A DNA stretch of 64,000 nucleotides, from positions 56,344 to 120,343 of the forward strand of contig NZ_LMMT01000014.1 in NCBI RefSeq assembly GCF_001422365.1, read 5' to 3'. Shown piece by piece: positions 39,185-48,660 of this stretch (its first letter is position 1; every line of letters starts with the position of its first letter). The stretch is from Pseudorhodoferax sp. Leaf265. GTDB taxonomy: Bacteria; Pseudomonadota; Gammaproteobacteria; Burkholderiales; Burkholderiaceae_C. The notes under the pieces were generated by a model that saw only the letters and a program-made list of their open reading frames with translations, searched no databases and was not told where the DNA came from. A program made the translations under genes and the position numbers.

Positions 39185-40450
39185 TCAGCGGATGAAGTCG
39201 AACAGCGAGAGCTTCTGGATCGAGGCGTAGGTCTGCAACGCAACCTGGTAGCTCGTCTGCTGGTTCTGGAAGTCCGACAGGCCCTGGATCATATCCATGT
39301 CCTCGGCGCGCGAGCGGTCGCCTTCGGCCTGCACATTGCGGTCTTCCTGCGTGTCGTGGATGCGGTCGGCGCGGTTGAGCAGGTCGCCCGCGCGGCCGCG
39401 AATGGCGCCGATGCGCTCCAGGCTGGTGTCCACCTGGGCCAGCGAGATCGCCAGCTCGTGGTTGAAGTTGGCGTTGGCGCTGGTCGCGCCCTTGGTCGAG
39501 CTGCCAGGCTCGTACATGCCGGCGATGGCGCGGTCCAGCACACCGAAGATGCTGGGCCGCTCGCTCGGCACCGTGGCATCGACCTGCAGCTGGTCGCCGT
39601 CGGCCGGCACGCCCTTGACCACCATGGAGATGCCGCCCAGCGTGATGGTCTGGTTCTCCTTGTACGGCAGGCCCGTCGTGGTGACGCCGGTGGTGTTGTT
39701 GGTGACGTCGTAGCTCATCGCGCCGGTCACCGCGTCGACATGGAAGCTCAGCGAGAAGTCCGTGCCCTCGCTGCCCATCAGCGCAGCGTCCTTGACGAGG
39801 CCGACATCGGTGTACATCTGCCCGGTGTTGCCTGCGCCCAGGCTGACCTTGAACACGCCGTTGCTTTCGGGCACGTCCATCCAGGTGGCGCGGCCGTCCA
39901 GCGTGCCCGGGATGGCCACGTCGCCGGCGCCGGCCTGGCCGGCCAGGCCGTTGAAGCTGTAGTCGGGATCGGGCACGGTGCCGTCGGCACCGACCTCGAA
40001 CGGCGCAGCGGTGCTGCCCAGGCCGTGGAACAGTGGCAGGCCATTGGCGTCCTTGCGGTTGGCCAGCGTGACCAGTTCGTCGCGCAGGCCCACCAGCTGC
40101 TTGGCGATGGTCTCGCGCTCCGTCGGGCTGTTGACGCCGCCGCCGGACTGCACCAGCAGGTCGCGAAACTGCTGCAGCAGCGCAGTGGCATCGCCCAACG
40201 TGGATTCGCCGAGCTGGATGGCGCTCTTCTGCGTCTCCAGCGCGCGCTGCTCCACCGTGATGCGCGCGATGCGCGTCTGCGCGCGTTCGGCCTGCGCGGC
40301 CGAGGTCGGGTCGTCGCTCGGGCGCACCACGCGCTTGCCTTCGGTCAGCTTGGCCTGCAGGTCGGCCAGCGTGGACTGGCGCGTCTGCAGCGTCTGGCGT
40401 GCGGCGTCGAAGGTGTTGGCGGTGCCCAGGCGGGTGAAGGTGTTGGCCAT
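39185..40450 (-). CDS. flgL: Flagellar hook-filament junction protein FlgL
   Basis: The 421-residue product has flagellin-like ends: TRLGTANTFDAARQTLQTRQ at the N terminus and DMDMIQGLSDFQNQQTSYQV, then a Ser-Leu-Phe-Asp-Phe-Ile-Arg tail, at the C terminus. These coiled ends pack in the junction. The middle is a variable outer domain, making it about 100 residues longer than in E. coli. It is exported by the flagellar type III system after FlgK and lies 4 bases downstream of flgK. Confidence 0.94.
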   Translation of the reverse strand: MANTFTRLGTANTFDAARQTLQTRQSTLADLQAKLTEGKRVVRPSDDPTSAAQAERAQTRIARITVEQRALETQKSAIQLGESTLGDATALLQQFRDLLVQSGGGVNSPTERETIAKQLVGLRDELVTLANRKDANGLPLFHGLGSTAAPFEVGADGTVPDPDYSFNGLAGQAGAGDVAIPGTLDGRATWMDVPESNGVFKVSLGAGNTGQMYTDVGLVKDAALMGSEGTDFSLSFHVDAVTGAMSYDVTNNTTGVTTTGLPYKENQTITLGGISMVVKGVPADGDQLQVDATVPSERPSIFGVLDRAIAGMYEPGSSTKGATSANANFNHELAISLAQVDTSLERIGAIRGRAGDLLNRADRIHDTQEDRNVQAEGDRSRAEDMDMIQGLSDFQNQQTSYQVALQTYASIQKLSLFDFIR

Positions 40451-40454
40451 GGTT

Positions 40455-42347
40455 TCAGCGCGTCACGGTCTGGATCAGGCTGTCGAAGATGCTCTGCGCG
40501 ACCTGCAGCATCTTCGCAGATGCCTGGTAGGCCTGCTGGAACTGGATCAGCTTGGCCGCCTCCTCGTCCAGGTTCACGCCGGAGACGCCGGTGCGCTGGG
40601 CCTCCAGCCCGTCGGCGATGGACTTGGACACGTCGGCCGCGTACTGCGCGCTCTGGGCGCGCACGCCGACGTTGGCGATCAGCGCGGCATAGCCGTCGGT
40701 CAGCGGCGCGCCGTCGAACAGCTTCATGTCGCGCAGGTCCATCAGCGCCTTGGCGTTGCCGGCGTCCAGCGGTGCGTAGGCCGGGTTGATGGCGCCCACG
40801 GTCAGCGTATCGCCGGGCTGCGGTGCGCCGGTCAGCGTCAGCGTCCAGGCCGAGGGGTTGGCGCCGTCGTAGCTGATGGGCGTGCCTGGGCTGTAGGTGA
40901 AGGTGCCCGGAACGTCCGAGCGCGTGTACTGGGTGCCGCTCGTGAAGGTGATGGTCACGTCGGCCGGAGCCGGCACCGATCCCGCCGCCAGCTTGCCCAC
41001 CGCCAGACCGCCGGTGTTGGTGGTGCCCATGTTGGCCTGCACCGGGCTGGCCACGGCCAGGTCGCGCGGCGAGGCGAACAGCGTGTGCATGTTGCCGGCC
41101 GACTGGGCATAGGGCCGCAGCAGGAAGCTGTCGCCGGTGGCGGCCGCGCCCGTGATGTCCAGCGCCAGGCCGTCCACGGTGGGCGGCGGGCCGGGGTCCA
41201 CCGCGGGCGAGACGCCGTCGGACAGCCGCGTCACCGTGTAGGTGGTCGGCGAGGTGAACGTCACGCGGTAGTCCGAGGCGCGCAGCTGGCTCGGGTCGGC
41301 CACGCTGAGGCCGATGCCGGCGCTGCCCGCGTTGTTGGCGAAGGCGGTGCCATCGGACATGGCAATCGGCGTGAACAGATCGCCGCCGGGCTCGCCGTCC
41401 AGGTCCAGCCCGAGCTTGTGCTGGGCGTTGATGACCGTGGTGATGGACACCGCCATGCGGCCCAGCAGGTTCTGCGCTTCCGTCAGGTCCTCGTTCTGAA
41501 AGCGCATCAGGCCCGACAGCGAGCCGCCGCCCAGCATGCTGTCCTGCAGCTTCACCTCGGTGCTGCCGTTGACCAGGCGCAGTTCGCTGCGCGTGGGGTC
41601 CAGCGGATCGTTGGCCACCTTGAGCTCCATCGCGCGCGTGCCCAGCACCACGGGCTGGCTCTGCGCCACGAACACGCTGATGGTGCCGTCGTTGTTCTCC
41701 AGCGTCGTTGTCTGGACGTACTTGTTCATCTCGCTGATGAGCTGGTCGCGCCGGTCCAGCAGGTCGTTGGGCGGCTGGTCCAGGCCGACGACGGACTGGA
41801 TCTGGCGGTTCACCTCGGCGATGCCGGTGATCAACGTGTTCAACGTGGACACGCTGTTCTCCAGCTCCTCGGTCAGTCCGCGCTGCAGGTTGGCCAGCTG
41901 CGTGGCGGCGTCGTTGAAGCGCGAGGCGGTTTCCGACGCGCGCGTCAGCACCACGGTGCGGGCCGTCAGGTCGGTCGGAGCGCTGGCCACGTCCGAGAAC
42001 GCGTTCATCATCTCGCTGACCGAGGCCCCCAGACCGGTCTTGCCGGTGCCGAACAGATCCTCCAGCTGCAGCAGCTTCTCGGCGCGCGACACGTCCTGGG
42101 CCGAGACGGACTTGGACAGCGCCGCCTGGCGCGTCAGGTAGGCGTCGTAGACGCGCTGGATCGACGCGACCTCCACGCCCTTGCCGATGTAGCCGCCACC
42201 GGTGTACTGGCCCTCCACCGTGGCCAGGTTGACCACCTGGCGCGAGTAGCCCACGGTGGCGTTGTTGGCGATGTTGTGGCCGATGGTCGACAGCGCGGCC
42301 TGGTTGGCCTGCAGCGCGCGGACCCCGACGTTGAGGATGTTGCTCAT
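40455..42347 (-). CDS. flgK: Flagellar hook-filament junction protein FlgK
   Basis: The 630-residue product has the conserved N-terminal rod-like part NVGVRALQANQAALSTIGHN near residue 5, then NNATVGYSRQVVNLAT. The FlgK-typical C terminus is GVSGVNLDEEAAKLIQFQQA, then YQASAKMLQVAQ. It is about 80 residues longer than the E. coli protein, from extra outer domains rich in Thr/Ser. It forms the first junction zone between hook and filament. The gene sits before flgL; flgJ is 91 bases upstream with a repeat-like element between. Confidence 0.95.
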   Translation of the reverse strand: MSNILNVGVRALQANQAALSTIGHNIANNATVGYSRQVVNLATVEGQYTGGGYIGKGVEVASIQRVYDAYLTRQAALSKSVSAQDVSRAEKLLQLEDLFGTGKTGLGASVSEMMNAFSDVASAPTDLTARTVVLTRASETASRFNDAATQLANLQRGLTEELENSVSTLNTLITGIAEVNRQIQSVVGLDQPPNDLLDRRDQLISEMNKYVQTTTLENNDGTISVFVAQSQPVVLGTRAMELKVANDPLDPTRSELRLVNGSTEVKLQDSMLGGGSLSGLMRFQNEDLTEAQNLLGRMAVSITTVINAQHKLGLDLDGEPGGDLFTPIAMSDGTAFANNAGSAGIGLSVADPSQLRASDYRVTFTSPTTYTVTRLSDGVSPAVDPGPPPTVDGLALDITGAAATGDSFLLRPYAQSAGNMHTLFASPRDLAVASPVQANMGTTNTGGLAVGKLAAGSVPAPADVTITFTSGTQYTRSDVPGTFTYSPGTPISYDGANPSAWTLTLTGAPQPGDTLTVGAINPAYAPLDAGNAKALMDLRDMKLFDGAPLTDGYAALIANVGVRAQSAQYAADVSKSIADGLEAQRTGVSGVNLDEEAAKLIQFQQAYQASAKMLQVAQSIFDSLIQTVTR

Positions 42348-42380
42348 GTCAATGCCGCCCTGCCGCCCGAAGGCATTGAA

Positions 42381-42430
42381 CGCCCCCGCGGGGGGCAGCG
42401 ATACGCGAAGCGATGCGCGTGGGGGCCATG
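42381..42430. repeat. REP-like GC-rich hairpin element between flgJ and flgK
   Basis: GCCCCC-GC-GGGGGC is followed by GCAGCGATACGCGAAGCGATGC and GCGTGGGGGCC. This looks like the short dispersed palindromic repeats seen in Comamonadaceae intergenic DNA. It sits in the only sizeable gap of the flgB-L cluster. It could stabilise or terminate transcripts. Copy number in the genome cannot be judged from this window. Confidence 0.5.
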
Positions 42431-42438
42431 GCCGGCCT

Positions 42439-43305
42439 TCATGCGCTCAGCGCGCGCTGCACCTGCAGCGTGCTGTTGATCACGCGGCTGAGCTTGCCCG
42501 CGTAGTCGGGGTCGGTGGCGTAGCCGGCGCGCTTGAGCTCGGTGGCGAAGGCCAGCGGCGAGGCCGTCTTGGTCAGCACCTTCTCGTAGCGCGGGCTGTT
42601 GGTGATCATGTTCGCGTAGTCGCGGAAGGAGTCCTCGTAGGAGTCGTAGGCGCGGAACTTGGCCTTGACCTTGCGCGCCTCGCCGTTGACGTATTCGGTG
42701 GTCGTCACCTCGGCCACCTTGCCGGTCCAGCCCGGGCCGGCCTTGATGCCGAACAGGTTGAACGAGCTGCTGCCGTCGCTGTGCTTGATCTCGCGCTTGC
42801 CCCAGCCGGTCTCGTGCGCGGCCTGGCCGATCATGTAGCTGGCCGGGATGCCGCTTTGCTGCTCGATCCGCTCGGCCGCGTCCTGGTGCCGCTGCACGAA
42901 GCCGTGCTTGGCGCTGCCGGCGCTGGCCGGTGTGGCGCGCGAGACCTTGCCGGCGTCGTCGGACGGCGGCAGCACGCGCGTGTTGTCCATGGCCACGGTG
43001 TGGCGCGAGAGCTGGCGCTCGATGGCGGCCGACAGCCCGCCCGGCAGGCCGGACATGGAGACCGACAGCTGCTGGTCCAGCAGGTCGGAGCTGATCTCGC
43101 TCTGCGCGCTGTCGAGCAGGCCGGACTTGACGGTCGCGTCGCGCATGCTCTTGATCAGCTCGCGCATGAACAGCGATTCGAGCTGCTTGGCGGCCTCCTT
43201 GATGGCACCGGCGCCGTCCTTGTTGGCTTGCGCCTTCAGCGCGTCCAGCGAGCGCGCATCGGCCGCGAGGGCGTTGTTGTTGGTGGCCAGCGGCGACAGG
43301 GACAT
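42439..43305 (-). CDS. flgJ: FlgJ: rod assembly factor with muramidase domain
   Basis: The 288-residue product is the long, two-domain FlgJ of beta/gammaproteobacteria. The N-terminal rod-capping part includes AAKQLESLFMRELIKSMRDA near residue 38 and SDLLDQQLSVSMSGLPGGL near 74. The C-terminal glucosaminidase part contains PASYMIGQAAHETGWGKRE near 155, with catalytic Glu in AHETG, and SSSFNLFGIKAG. It opens peptidoglycan for rod passage. flgI is 1 base upstream on the same strand. Confidence 0.94.
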   Translation of the reverse strand: MSLSPLATNNNALAADARSLDALKAQANKDGAGAIKEAAKQLESLFMRELIKSMRDATVKSGLLDSAQSEISSDLLDQQLSVSMSGLPGGLSAAIERQLSRHTVAMDNTRVLPPSDDAGKVSRATPASAGSAKHGFVQRHQDAAERIEQQSGIPASYMIGQAAHETGWGKREIKHSDGSSSFNLFGIKAGPGWTGKVAEVTTTEYVNGEARKVKAKFRAYDSYEDSFRDYANMITNSPRYEKVLTKTASPLAFATELKRAGYATDPDYAGKLSRVINSTLQVQRALSA

Positions 43306-43306
43306 G

Positions 43307-44422
43307 TCAGATCACCTCCAGCTCGGCGTTCAGGGCACCGGCAGCCTTGATGGCCTGCAGGATGGCCAGCAGATCCTGCGGCGTGGCACCCAGCGCGTTC
43401 AGCGCGCGCACCACGTCGCCCAACTGCGGCGCGCCCTGCAGCTGCACCAGCTTGCCGGGTTCCTGCTTGACGGCGATGTCCGATTGCTGCGTCACCACCG
43501 TCTGGCCCTGCGAGAACGGTGCCGGCTGGCTGACCACGGGCGTGGTGGCGATGCTGACCGACAGGTTGCCGTGCGCGATGGCGCAGGGTCCCAGCGTCAC
43601 GGCCTGGTTCAGCACGATGGAGCCGGTGCGCGAGTTGATGACCACCTTGGCCGATGGCACGGCCATGTCGAAGCGCAGCTCCTCCAGTTCGGCGATGAAG
43701 TTCACGCGGGCATGCGGCGTGGTGGGCGCGCGCACCTGCACCGTGCGGCCGTCCAATGCCTGCGCCAGGCCCTGGCCCAGCTTGTCGTTGATGACGCTGG
43801 CCACGCGGCGCGCGGTCTGGAAGTCCGAGGCGTCCAGGCCCAGCGTGATGTGGTCGCCGTCCTGCAGCGGCGTGGGCACGCTGCGCTCGACCTGGCCGCC
43901 GGCCGGGATGCGGCCGGCCGACAGGTGGTTGATCTGCACCTTGCTGCCCCCTGCGGCGGCGCCGGCGCCGGCCACCACCAGACTGCCCTGGGCCAGTGCA
44001 TAGACCTCGCCGTCGGCGCCGCGCAGCGGCGTGACGATCAGCGTGCCGCCCTTGAGCGACTTGGCGTTGCCCATGGAGGAGACCGTGACGTCGATCGATT
44101 GGCCCGGCTGCGCGAACGGCGGCAGCTCGGCCGTGACCAGCACCGCCGCCACGTTCTTGAGCTGCAGCTGCGAGGCCTGGTTGGCCGGCAGCACGATGCC
44201 TTGCTGCTGCAGGTAGTTGGACAGGCTCTGCGTGGTGTAGGGCATCTGCGTGGTCTGGTCGCCGGTGCCGTCCAGGCCCACCACCAGGCCGTAGCCCGTC
44301 AACTGGTTGCTGCGCACGCCCTGCACCGCGGCCACCTCCTTGATCCGCATGGCCTGGGCCGGCGTGGCCAGCAGCGCCAGGGCGGCGAGCAGCGAAAGCA
44401 GGAGGCGTGGCAGGAAGGTCAT
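43307..44422 (-). CDS. flgI: Flagellar P-ring protein FlgI
   Basis: The 371-residue product has a cleaved signal peptide (LLLSLLAALALLATPAQA, residues 7-24). MRIKEVAAVQGVRSNQLTGY follows, then GLVVGLDGTGDQT, MPYTTQSLSNYLQQQGI and VNINSRTGSIV-like blocks. Length and sequence are those of the periplasmic P-ring subunit around the rod. The start ATG at 44422 is 44 bases downstream of the flgH stop. Confidence 0.96.
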   Translation of the reverse strand: MTFLPRLLLSLLAALALLATPAQAMRIKEVAAVQGVRSNQLTGYGLVVGLDGTGDQTTQMPYTTQSLSNYLQQQGIVLPANQASQLQLKNVAAVLVTAELPPFAQPGQSIDVTVSSMGNAKSLKGGTLIVTPLRGADGEVYALAQGSLVVAGAGAAAGGSKVQINHLSAGRIPAGGQVERSVPTPLQDGDHITLGLDASDFQTARRVASVINDKLGQGLAQALDGRTVQVRAPTTPHARVNFIAELEELRFDMAVPSAKVVINSRTGSIVLNQAVTLGPCAIAHGNLSVSIATTPVVSQPAPFSQGQTVVTQQSDIAVKQEPGKLVQLQGAPQLGDVVRALNALGATPQDLLAILQAIKAAGALNAELEVI

Positions 44423-44466
44423 GGCAGTGCTCGGGACAAGGAGGGCTGCCGCGATTGTGCGAAGCC

Positions 44467-45159
44467 TCAGAACGGCAGAACGCTCAAAAAGAACCGCGCC
44501 AGCCAGCCAATTGCCATCGCATCTTGCTGCTGGCCGCGCCCGCGCGACTCCACGCGCACGTTGGCCACGGCGGTGGAGGGCACGATGCTGCCGGGCAGCA
44601 CGGCGCGCGGGTCCACCGTGCCCGAAAAGCGCAGCACGTCCACGTTCTGGTTCACGCCGATCTGCTTCTCGCCCAGCACGGCCAAGTGGCCGTTGGGCAA
44701 CACGTCGACCACGGTGGTGGTGATGGTGCCGCTGAAGGTGTTGGCCGCGCTGGTGCCGCCGCTGCCGGCGAAGGTGTTCTCGGACTCCGCGCCGACGTTG
44801 AGCTTGCCCAGGCGGTTGGCCGACAGGAAGGGGAAGGCGCTGATGCCGCTGCTCACGCTGCCGGACTTGTCGACCGAGGCGGTGCTGGTCTGGCTGGCGT
44901 TCAGGTTCTCCACGATCTGCACGGTGAGCGTGTCGCCGACCATGCGCGGGCGCCGGTCCTCGAACAGGGGCCGGTAGCGCACCTGCGAGTACAGGCCGCC
45001 CGTCGCCACGTGCGCGGGTTGCGGCGCGATGGCCACGGGGCGCTGGGTCGCGGGGTCGGGAAACTCGACCTTGGGCGTCTGCTGCAGCGTCTCGCAGCCC
45101 ACCAGCGCGAGCGCCGCCAGGGCCAGCAGCCAGGGGCGCAGGGAAAGGGTTCTGGCCAT
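44467..45159 (-). CDS. flgH: Flagellar L-ring lipoprotein FlgH
   Basis: The 230-residue product has a lipoprotein signal ending LALVGC (Cys22). The FlgH core follows: GGLYSQVRYRPLFEDRRPRM near residue 58, VGDTLTVQIVENLNASQT, and VLPNGHLAVLGEKQIGVNQN near 160. It forms the outer-membrane L-ring. The ATG at 45159 was chosen because it gives the lipoprotein signal; upstream in-frame codons belong to shadow frames of flgG and flgF. It starts 8 bases after flgG stops. Confidence 0.94.
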   Translation of the reverse strand: MARTLSLRPWLLALAALALVGCETLQQTPKVEFPDPATQRPVAIAPQPAHVATGGLYSQVRYRPLFEDRRPRMVGDTLTVQIVENLNASQTSTASVDKSGSVSSGISAFPFLSANRLGKLNVGAESENTFAGSGGTSAANTFSGTITTTVVDVLPNGHLAVLGEKQIGVNQNVDVLRFSGTVDPRAVLPGSIVPSTAVANVRVESRGRGQQQDAMAIGWLARFFLSVLPF

Positions 45160-45167
45160 GCCTGCTC

Positions 45168-45950
45168 CTACAGCTGTGCGAGCTTCTGCAGCATCTGGTC
45201 GGAGGTCTGCACGGCCTTGGAGTTCATCTCGTAGGCGCGCTGCGTCTGGATCATGGTCACCAGTTCCTGCACCACGTTGACGTTGGAGGTCTCCAGGTAG
45301 CCCTGGCGCATGATGCCCAGGCCGTTGGTGCCCGGCGTGCCGCCCTGCGGCTGGCCCGAGGCGGCCGTCTCGGTGAAGATGTTCTGGCCGCGCGGCTCCA
45401 GGCCCGGCGGGTTGATGAAGGTGGACATGGCGATGGTGCCCACGGTCTGCGGCGCGGTGTTGCCCGGCAGCATCACGGTCACGGTGCCGGTCTCGCTGAT
45501 GCTCACCGACAGCGTGTTCGGCGGGATGGTGATGCCGTTGGCCACCGGCAGGCCGTTGGAGGTGACCAGCCGGCCCTGCGAGTCGACCTCGAAGCTGCCG
45601 TCGCGCGTGTAGCCCACGGTGCCGTCGGGCAGCTGGATGTTGAAGAAACCGTTGCCGTTGATGGCCACGTCGAAGTGGTTGTCGGTCAGCTGCAGCGAGC
45701 CTTGGGAGAACTGCCGGCTGGTGGCCACGGTGCGCACGCCCAGGCCCAGCTGCAGGCCGGTGGGCAGCTGCTCGGCCTCGGTGTTGTTGGCGCCGACCTG
45801 GCGCAGGTTCTGGTAGATCAGGTCTTCGAACACCGCGTTGGAACGCTTGAAACCGGTGGTCGAGACGTTGGCCAGGTTGTGCGAGATGACGTCCAGCTGG
45901 GTCTGCTGGGCTTCCATGCCGGTCTTGGAGATCCAGAGCGAATTGATCAT
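45168..45950 (-). CDS. flgG: Flagellar distal rod protein FlgG
   Basis: The 260-residue product is a standard Flg[21 protein letters not shown] at the N terminus, [20 protein letters not shown] near residue 25, and [20 protein letters not shown] near the end. It builds the distal rod and drives L/P ring placement. It is co-transcribed with flgF (12 bases upstream) and flgH. Confidence 0.96.
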   Translation of the reverse strand: MINSLWISKTGMEAQQTQLDVISHNLANVSTTGFKRSNAVFEDLIYQNLRQVGANNTEAEQLPTGLQLGLGVRTVATSRQFSQGSLQLTDNHFDVAINGNGFFNIQLPDGTVGYTRDGSFEVDSQGRLVTSNGLPVANGITIPPNTLSVSISETGTVTVMLPGNTAPQTVGTIAMSTFINPPGLEPRGQNIFTETAASGQPQGGTPGTNGLGIMRQGYLETSNVNVVQELVTMIQTQRAYEMNSKAVQTSDQMLQKLAQL

Positions 45951-45962
45951 GGCGGTTCCTTG

Positions 45963-46703
45963 TTAGCCCTGGACGCCCAGGAGTTGGCTGGCGCTCTTGT
46001 CGCCGGCCTCGGCGAGCTGCAGCAGGCGCATCTGCGTTTCGAACTGGCGGGCGACCTGGATCATCCCGACCATGGTTTCCACCGCGTTCACGTTGGAACC
46101 CTCCAGCGCGCCCGTGGCCATGCGCGCGTTGGCGTCGTTGGGCAGCGGGTCGCCTGTGCCGGTGCGGAACAGGCCGTCGTCGCCGCGCTTGAGCGGGTCG
46201 TCGGGCGTGGGCGTGGCCAGCTTCAGGCGGCCCAGGTTGGTCGGCGGCAGGTTGCCCACCTTGGCGCTGATGCTGCCGTCCGAGCCCAGCGTGACCTCGG
46301 CGTTGGGCGGCACGTCGATCGGCGCGCCACCGTCGCTGAGCACCGGCAGGCCGGTGGGCGTCACCAGCGTGCCGGCGGCCGTGACCTCGAAGGCGCCGCC
46401 GCGCGTGTAGGCCTCGGTGCCGTCCAGCCCCTGCACGGCGAACCAGGCGTTGTCGCGGGCCATCGCATCGAGGTTGCGGCCGGTGCGCTGCACCGGTCCC
46501 GGCGTGCTGTCGTGGCCGCGCGTGGTCTCCAGCGCGAACACCCGGCTGCTGGAGCCCGGGCCGTTCAGCGGCACCGAGCGGAAGGTCGACAGCTCGGCCC
46601 GGAAGCCGTTGGTCGAGACGTTGGCGAGGTTGTTGGACAACACCGCCTGCCGGCCCGCAGCGGCGGTGGCGCCGGTCATCGCGGTGTAGATGATGTGGTC
46701 CAT
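45963..46703 (-). CDS. flgF: Flagellar proximal rod protein FlgF
   Basis: The 246-residue product carries the flagellar rod N-terminal motif LSNNLANVSTNGFRAELSTF near residue 23 and the C-terminal GSNVNAVETMVGMIQVARQF near 210. It is one of the proximal rod subunits, exported by the type III apparatus. It lies 9 bases after flgE and 12 before flgG. Confidence 0.95.
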   Translation of the reverse strand: MDHIIYTAMTGATAAAGRQAVLSNNLANVSTNGFRAELSTFRSVPLNGPGSSSRVFALETTRGHDSTPGPVQRTGRNLDAMARDNAWFAVQGLDGTEAYTRGGAFEVTAAGTLVTPTGLPVLSDGGAPIDVPPNAEVTLGSDGSISAKVGNLPPTNLGRLKLATPTPDDPLKRGDDGLFRTGTGDPLPNDANARMATGALEGSNVNAVETMVGMIQVARQFETQMRLLQLAEAGDKSASQLLGVQG

Positions 46704-46712
46704 GGCTCAGCC

Positions 46713-47936
46713 TCAGCGGATGTTGAGGATGGTGTTGAGCACCTGGTCCTGCGTCTTGATGGTCTGCGCGTTGGCCTGGTAGGTGCGCTGCGCCGTCATC
46801 ATGTTCACGAGCTCCTTGGTCAGGTCGACGTTGGAGTCCTCCAGCGTGCCGGCGCGCACCACGCCGATGTTGCCGGTGCCCGGCACGCCCGTGGCCGTGG
46901 GCTCCAGGCCCGAGGCCGGCGTGGCCATCCACAGGTTGCCGCCGATGGGCGACAGGCCCTGCTCGTTGGTGAAGGTGGCCAGCTGGATCTGGCCGGCCGC
47001 CAGCGTCTTGCCGTTCGAGTACACGCCCAGCACCACGCCGCTGTCGTCGATGTTGATGGCGGTGAGCTTGCCCGAGGCCTGGCCGTCGGTCAGCGCCTTG
47101 GTCACCGAGAAGCGCGAGGAACCGTACTGCGTGGCGCGCTCCAGGTTGAAGGTGACCGGGAAGGTGGTGCCATCGGACTCGGCCAGGTTCAGCGCCGTCA
47201 GCGTGGGCGAGGAGGTCAGCTCGCCGTCGTTGCCGAAGGTCATGGTGCCGCTGTTGGTCATGGCGCCGCCGTCCACCGAGGTCCACACGTCCCAGGTGTT
47301 GTTGCCGGTCTTGGTGAAGTAGATGCCGATGGGCACGGCCGTGCCCAGCGAGTTGTAGCCCACGGCCGAGGTGCCGTAGGTCTCGATCGGCGGGACCAGT
47401 GCGGCCGGTGCGGTGCCGGTCGGCACGGTGGCCGAGGCGTCCAGGTTGAAGCGCAGGTCCAGCTGCGTGCTGCGGTCGGCCTTGATCTCGCCGCCGGCCG
47501 GCAGGATCAGCGGGCCGACCACGCCGCCGGTGGGGATCACGCCGTCCGGCGTGGCGGTGATGCCCAGCAGGCTGCCGCCGTCGTTGGTGACGATCTGGCC
47601 GTCCTTGGTCAGCTTGAACGAACCGTCGCGGGTGTAGGCGCGCGAGCCGTTGGGCTGGTCGATCTGGAAGAAGCCGTTGCCGTTGATGGCCACGTCCAGC
47701 GAGCGGCCGGTCACCGACAGGTTGCCCTGCGTGAACTGCTGCGACACGGTGGCCACTTCGACCCCGATGCCCTGGTTGATGCCGCCGGCCGAGCCCATGG
47801 CGTTGGCGTACAGCTCGGCGAACTCGGCGCGCGAGGCCTTCATGCCGGTGGTGTTGGCGTTGGCGATGTTGTGGCCGATCACGTCCAGGTTCTTGCTGGA
47901 AGCGCTCAGACCGGAGAGGCCTTGTTGGAAACCCAT
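46713..47936 (-). CDS. flgE: Flagellar hook protein FlgE
   Basis: The 407-residue product starts MGFQQGLSGLSASSKNLDVI and has GHNIANANTTGMKASRAEFA near residue 22. It has a D1/D2 middle with Thr/Ser/Gly-rich repeats and ends with DSNVDLTKELVNMMTAQRTY, then the helix carrying VLNTILNIR. These are the hook-subunit hallmarks. The protein polymerises into the universal-joint hook. The flgD scaffold gene is 25 bases upstream. Confidence 0.95.
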   Translation of the reverse strand: MGFQQGLSGLSASSKNLDVIGHNIANANTTGMKASRAEFAELYANAMGSAGGINQGIGVEVATVSQQFTQGNLSVTGRSLDVAINGNGFFQIDQPNGSRAYTRDGSFKLTKDGQIVTNDGGSLLGITATPDGVIPTGGVVGPLILPAGGEIKADRSTQLDLRFNLDASATVPTGTAPAALVPPIETYGTSAVGYNSLGTAVPIGIYFTKTGNNTWDVWTSVDGGAMTNSGTMTFGNDGELTSSPTLTALNLAESDGTTFPVTFNLERATQYGSSRFSVTKALTDGQASGKLTAINIDDSGVVLGVYSNGKTLAAGQIQLATFTNEQGLSPIGGNLWMATPASGLEPTATGVPGTGNIGVVRAGTLEDSNVDLTKELVNMMTAQRTYQANAQTIKTQDQVLNTILNIR

Positions 47937-47961
47937 GGAAGACTCCTGAAGCGTTGGGGGG

Positions 47962-48633
47962 TCAGAGGATGGCCTTGACGCTGCTGTAGGGCAGCGTCTT
48001 GCCGCCGGCCAGTTGCAGCGTCAGCACGTTGTTGTCGTTGCTCACGCCTTCGACGCGGCTGCGTTGCAGCGCGGTGGCGGTGACGGCGGTCTTGCTGGCC
48101 GTGGGCATCACGGTGAAGGTCAAGGCCTCGCTGCCGCTGTACTTGGTGGCGTCCCATTCGAAGGCGTGGCGGCCGGCGGCCAGGCCGCCCATGTCGATGG
48201 TGTCCACCAGCGTGCCGCCGGCGGTGCGCACCTGCACCTTCACGCTGTCGGCATTGGTGGCCAGGTCGAAGCCGCCGCGGCCCACCTTGTCCGTCACCTG
48301 CAGCGCCGAGCCCTCGGTCAGCACGTCGTGGCCGACCATGGCCGCACCCTGCAGGGCCTGCATGGAGGCCATCTGCGACAGCACGTTGTTGACAGTGGAG
48401 TTCAGGTTCTCGATGCCTGTGACGGTGTTGAGCTGCGCGATCTGGGATGTCATCTGCGCGTTGTCCAGCGGATTCATCGGGTCCTGGTTGTTGAGCTGCG
48501 CAACCAGCAGCTTCAGGAAACGGTCCTGCACCGCCTGGGCGCTCGAGTCGTTCTTGTTCGTGCCGCTGGTGGTGCCGGTGCCGGTGCTGCTCGTGCCGTT
48601 GAGCGAGTTCAGGACGTCGGTGCTGATGGCCAT
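47962..48633 (-). CDS. flgD: Flagellar hook cap/assembly protein FlgD
   Basis: The 223-residue product has the conserved N-terminal QDRFLKLLVAQLNNQDPMNP near residue 35, then LDNAQMTSQIAQLNTVTGIE. A C-terminal FlgD Ig-like/tudor domain follows (AAGRHAFEWDATKYSGSEAL near 150). It caps the growing hook. The start gives a Ser/Thr/Gly-rich N-tail as in relatives. Confidence 0.94.
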   Translation of the reverse strand: MAISTDVLNSLNGTSSTGTGTTSGTNKNDSSAQAVQDRFLKLLVAQLNNQDPMNPLDNAQMTSQIAQLNTVTGIENLNSTVNNVLSQMASMQALQGAAMVGHDVLTEGSALQVTDKVGRGGFDLATNADSVKVQVRTAGGTLVDTIDMGGLAAGRHAFEWDATKYSGSEALTFTVMPTASKTAVTATALQRSRVEGVSNDNNVLTLQLAGGKTLPYSSVKAIL

Positions 48634-48660
48634 GGTGTGTGTCTTTCAGGTGGGGCGGGC

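Noticed and set aside
36995..40789. Long + strand frame (over 1200 codons) through the beta-helix, HDOD, flgL and flgK genes
   Set aside because: It crosses several real genes on the opposite strand, composition is shadow-like (Ala/Arg/Gly/Gln), and it has no recognisable domain.
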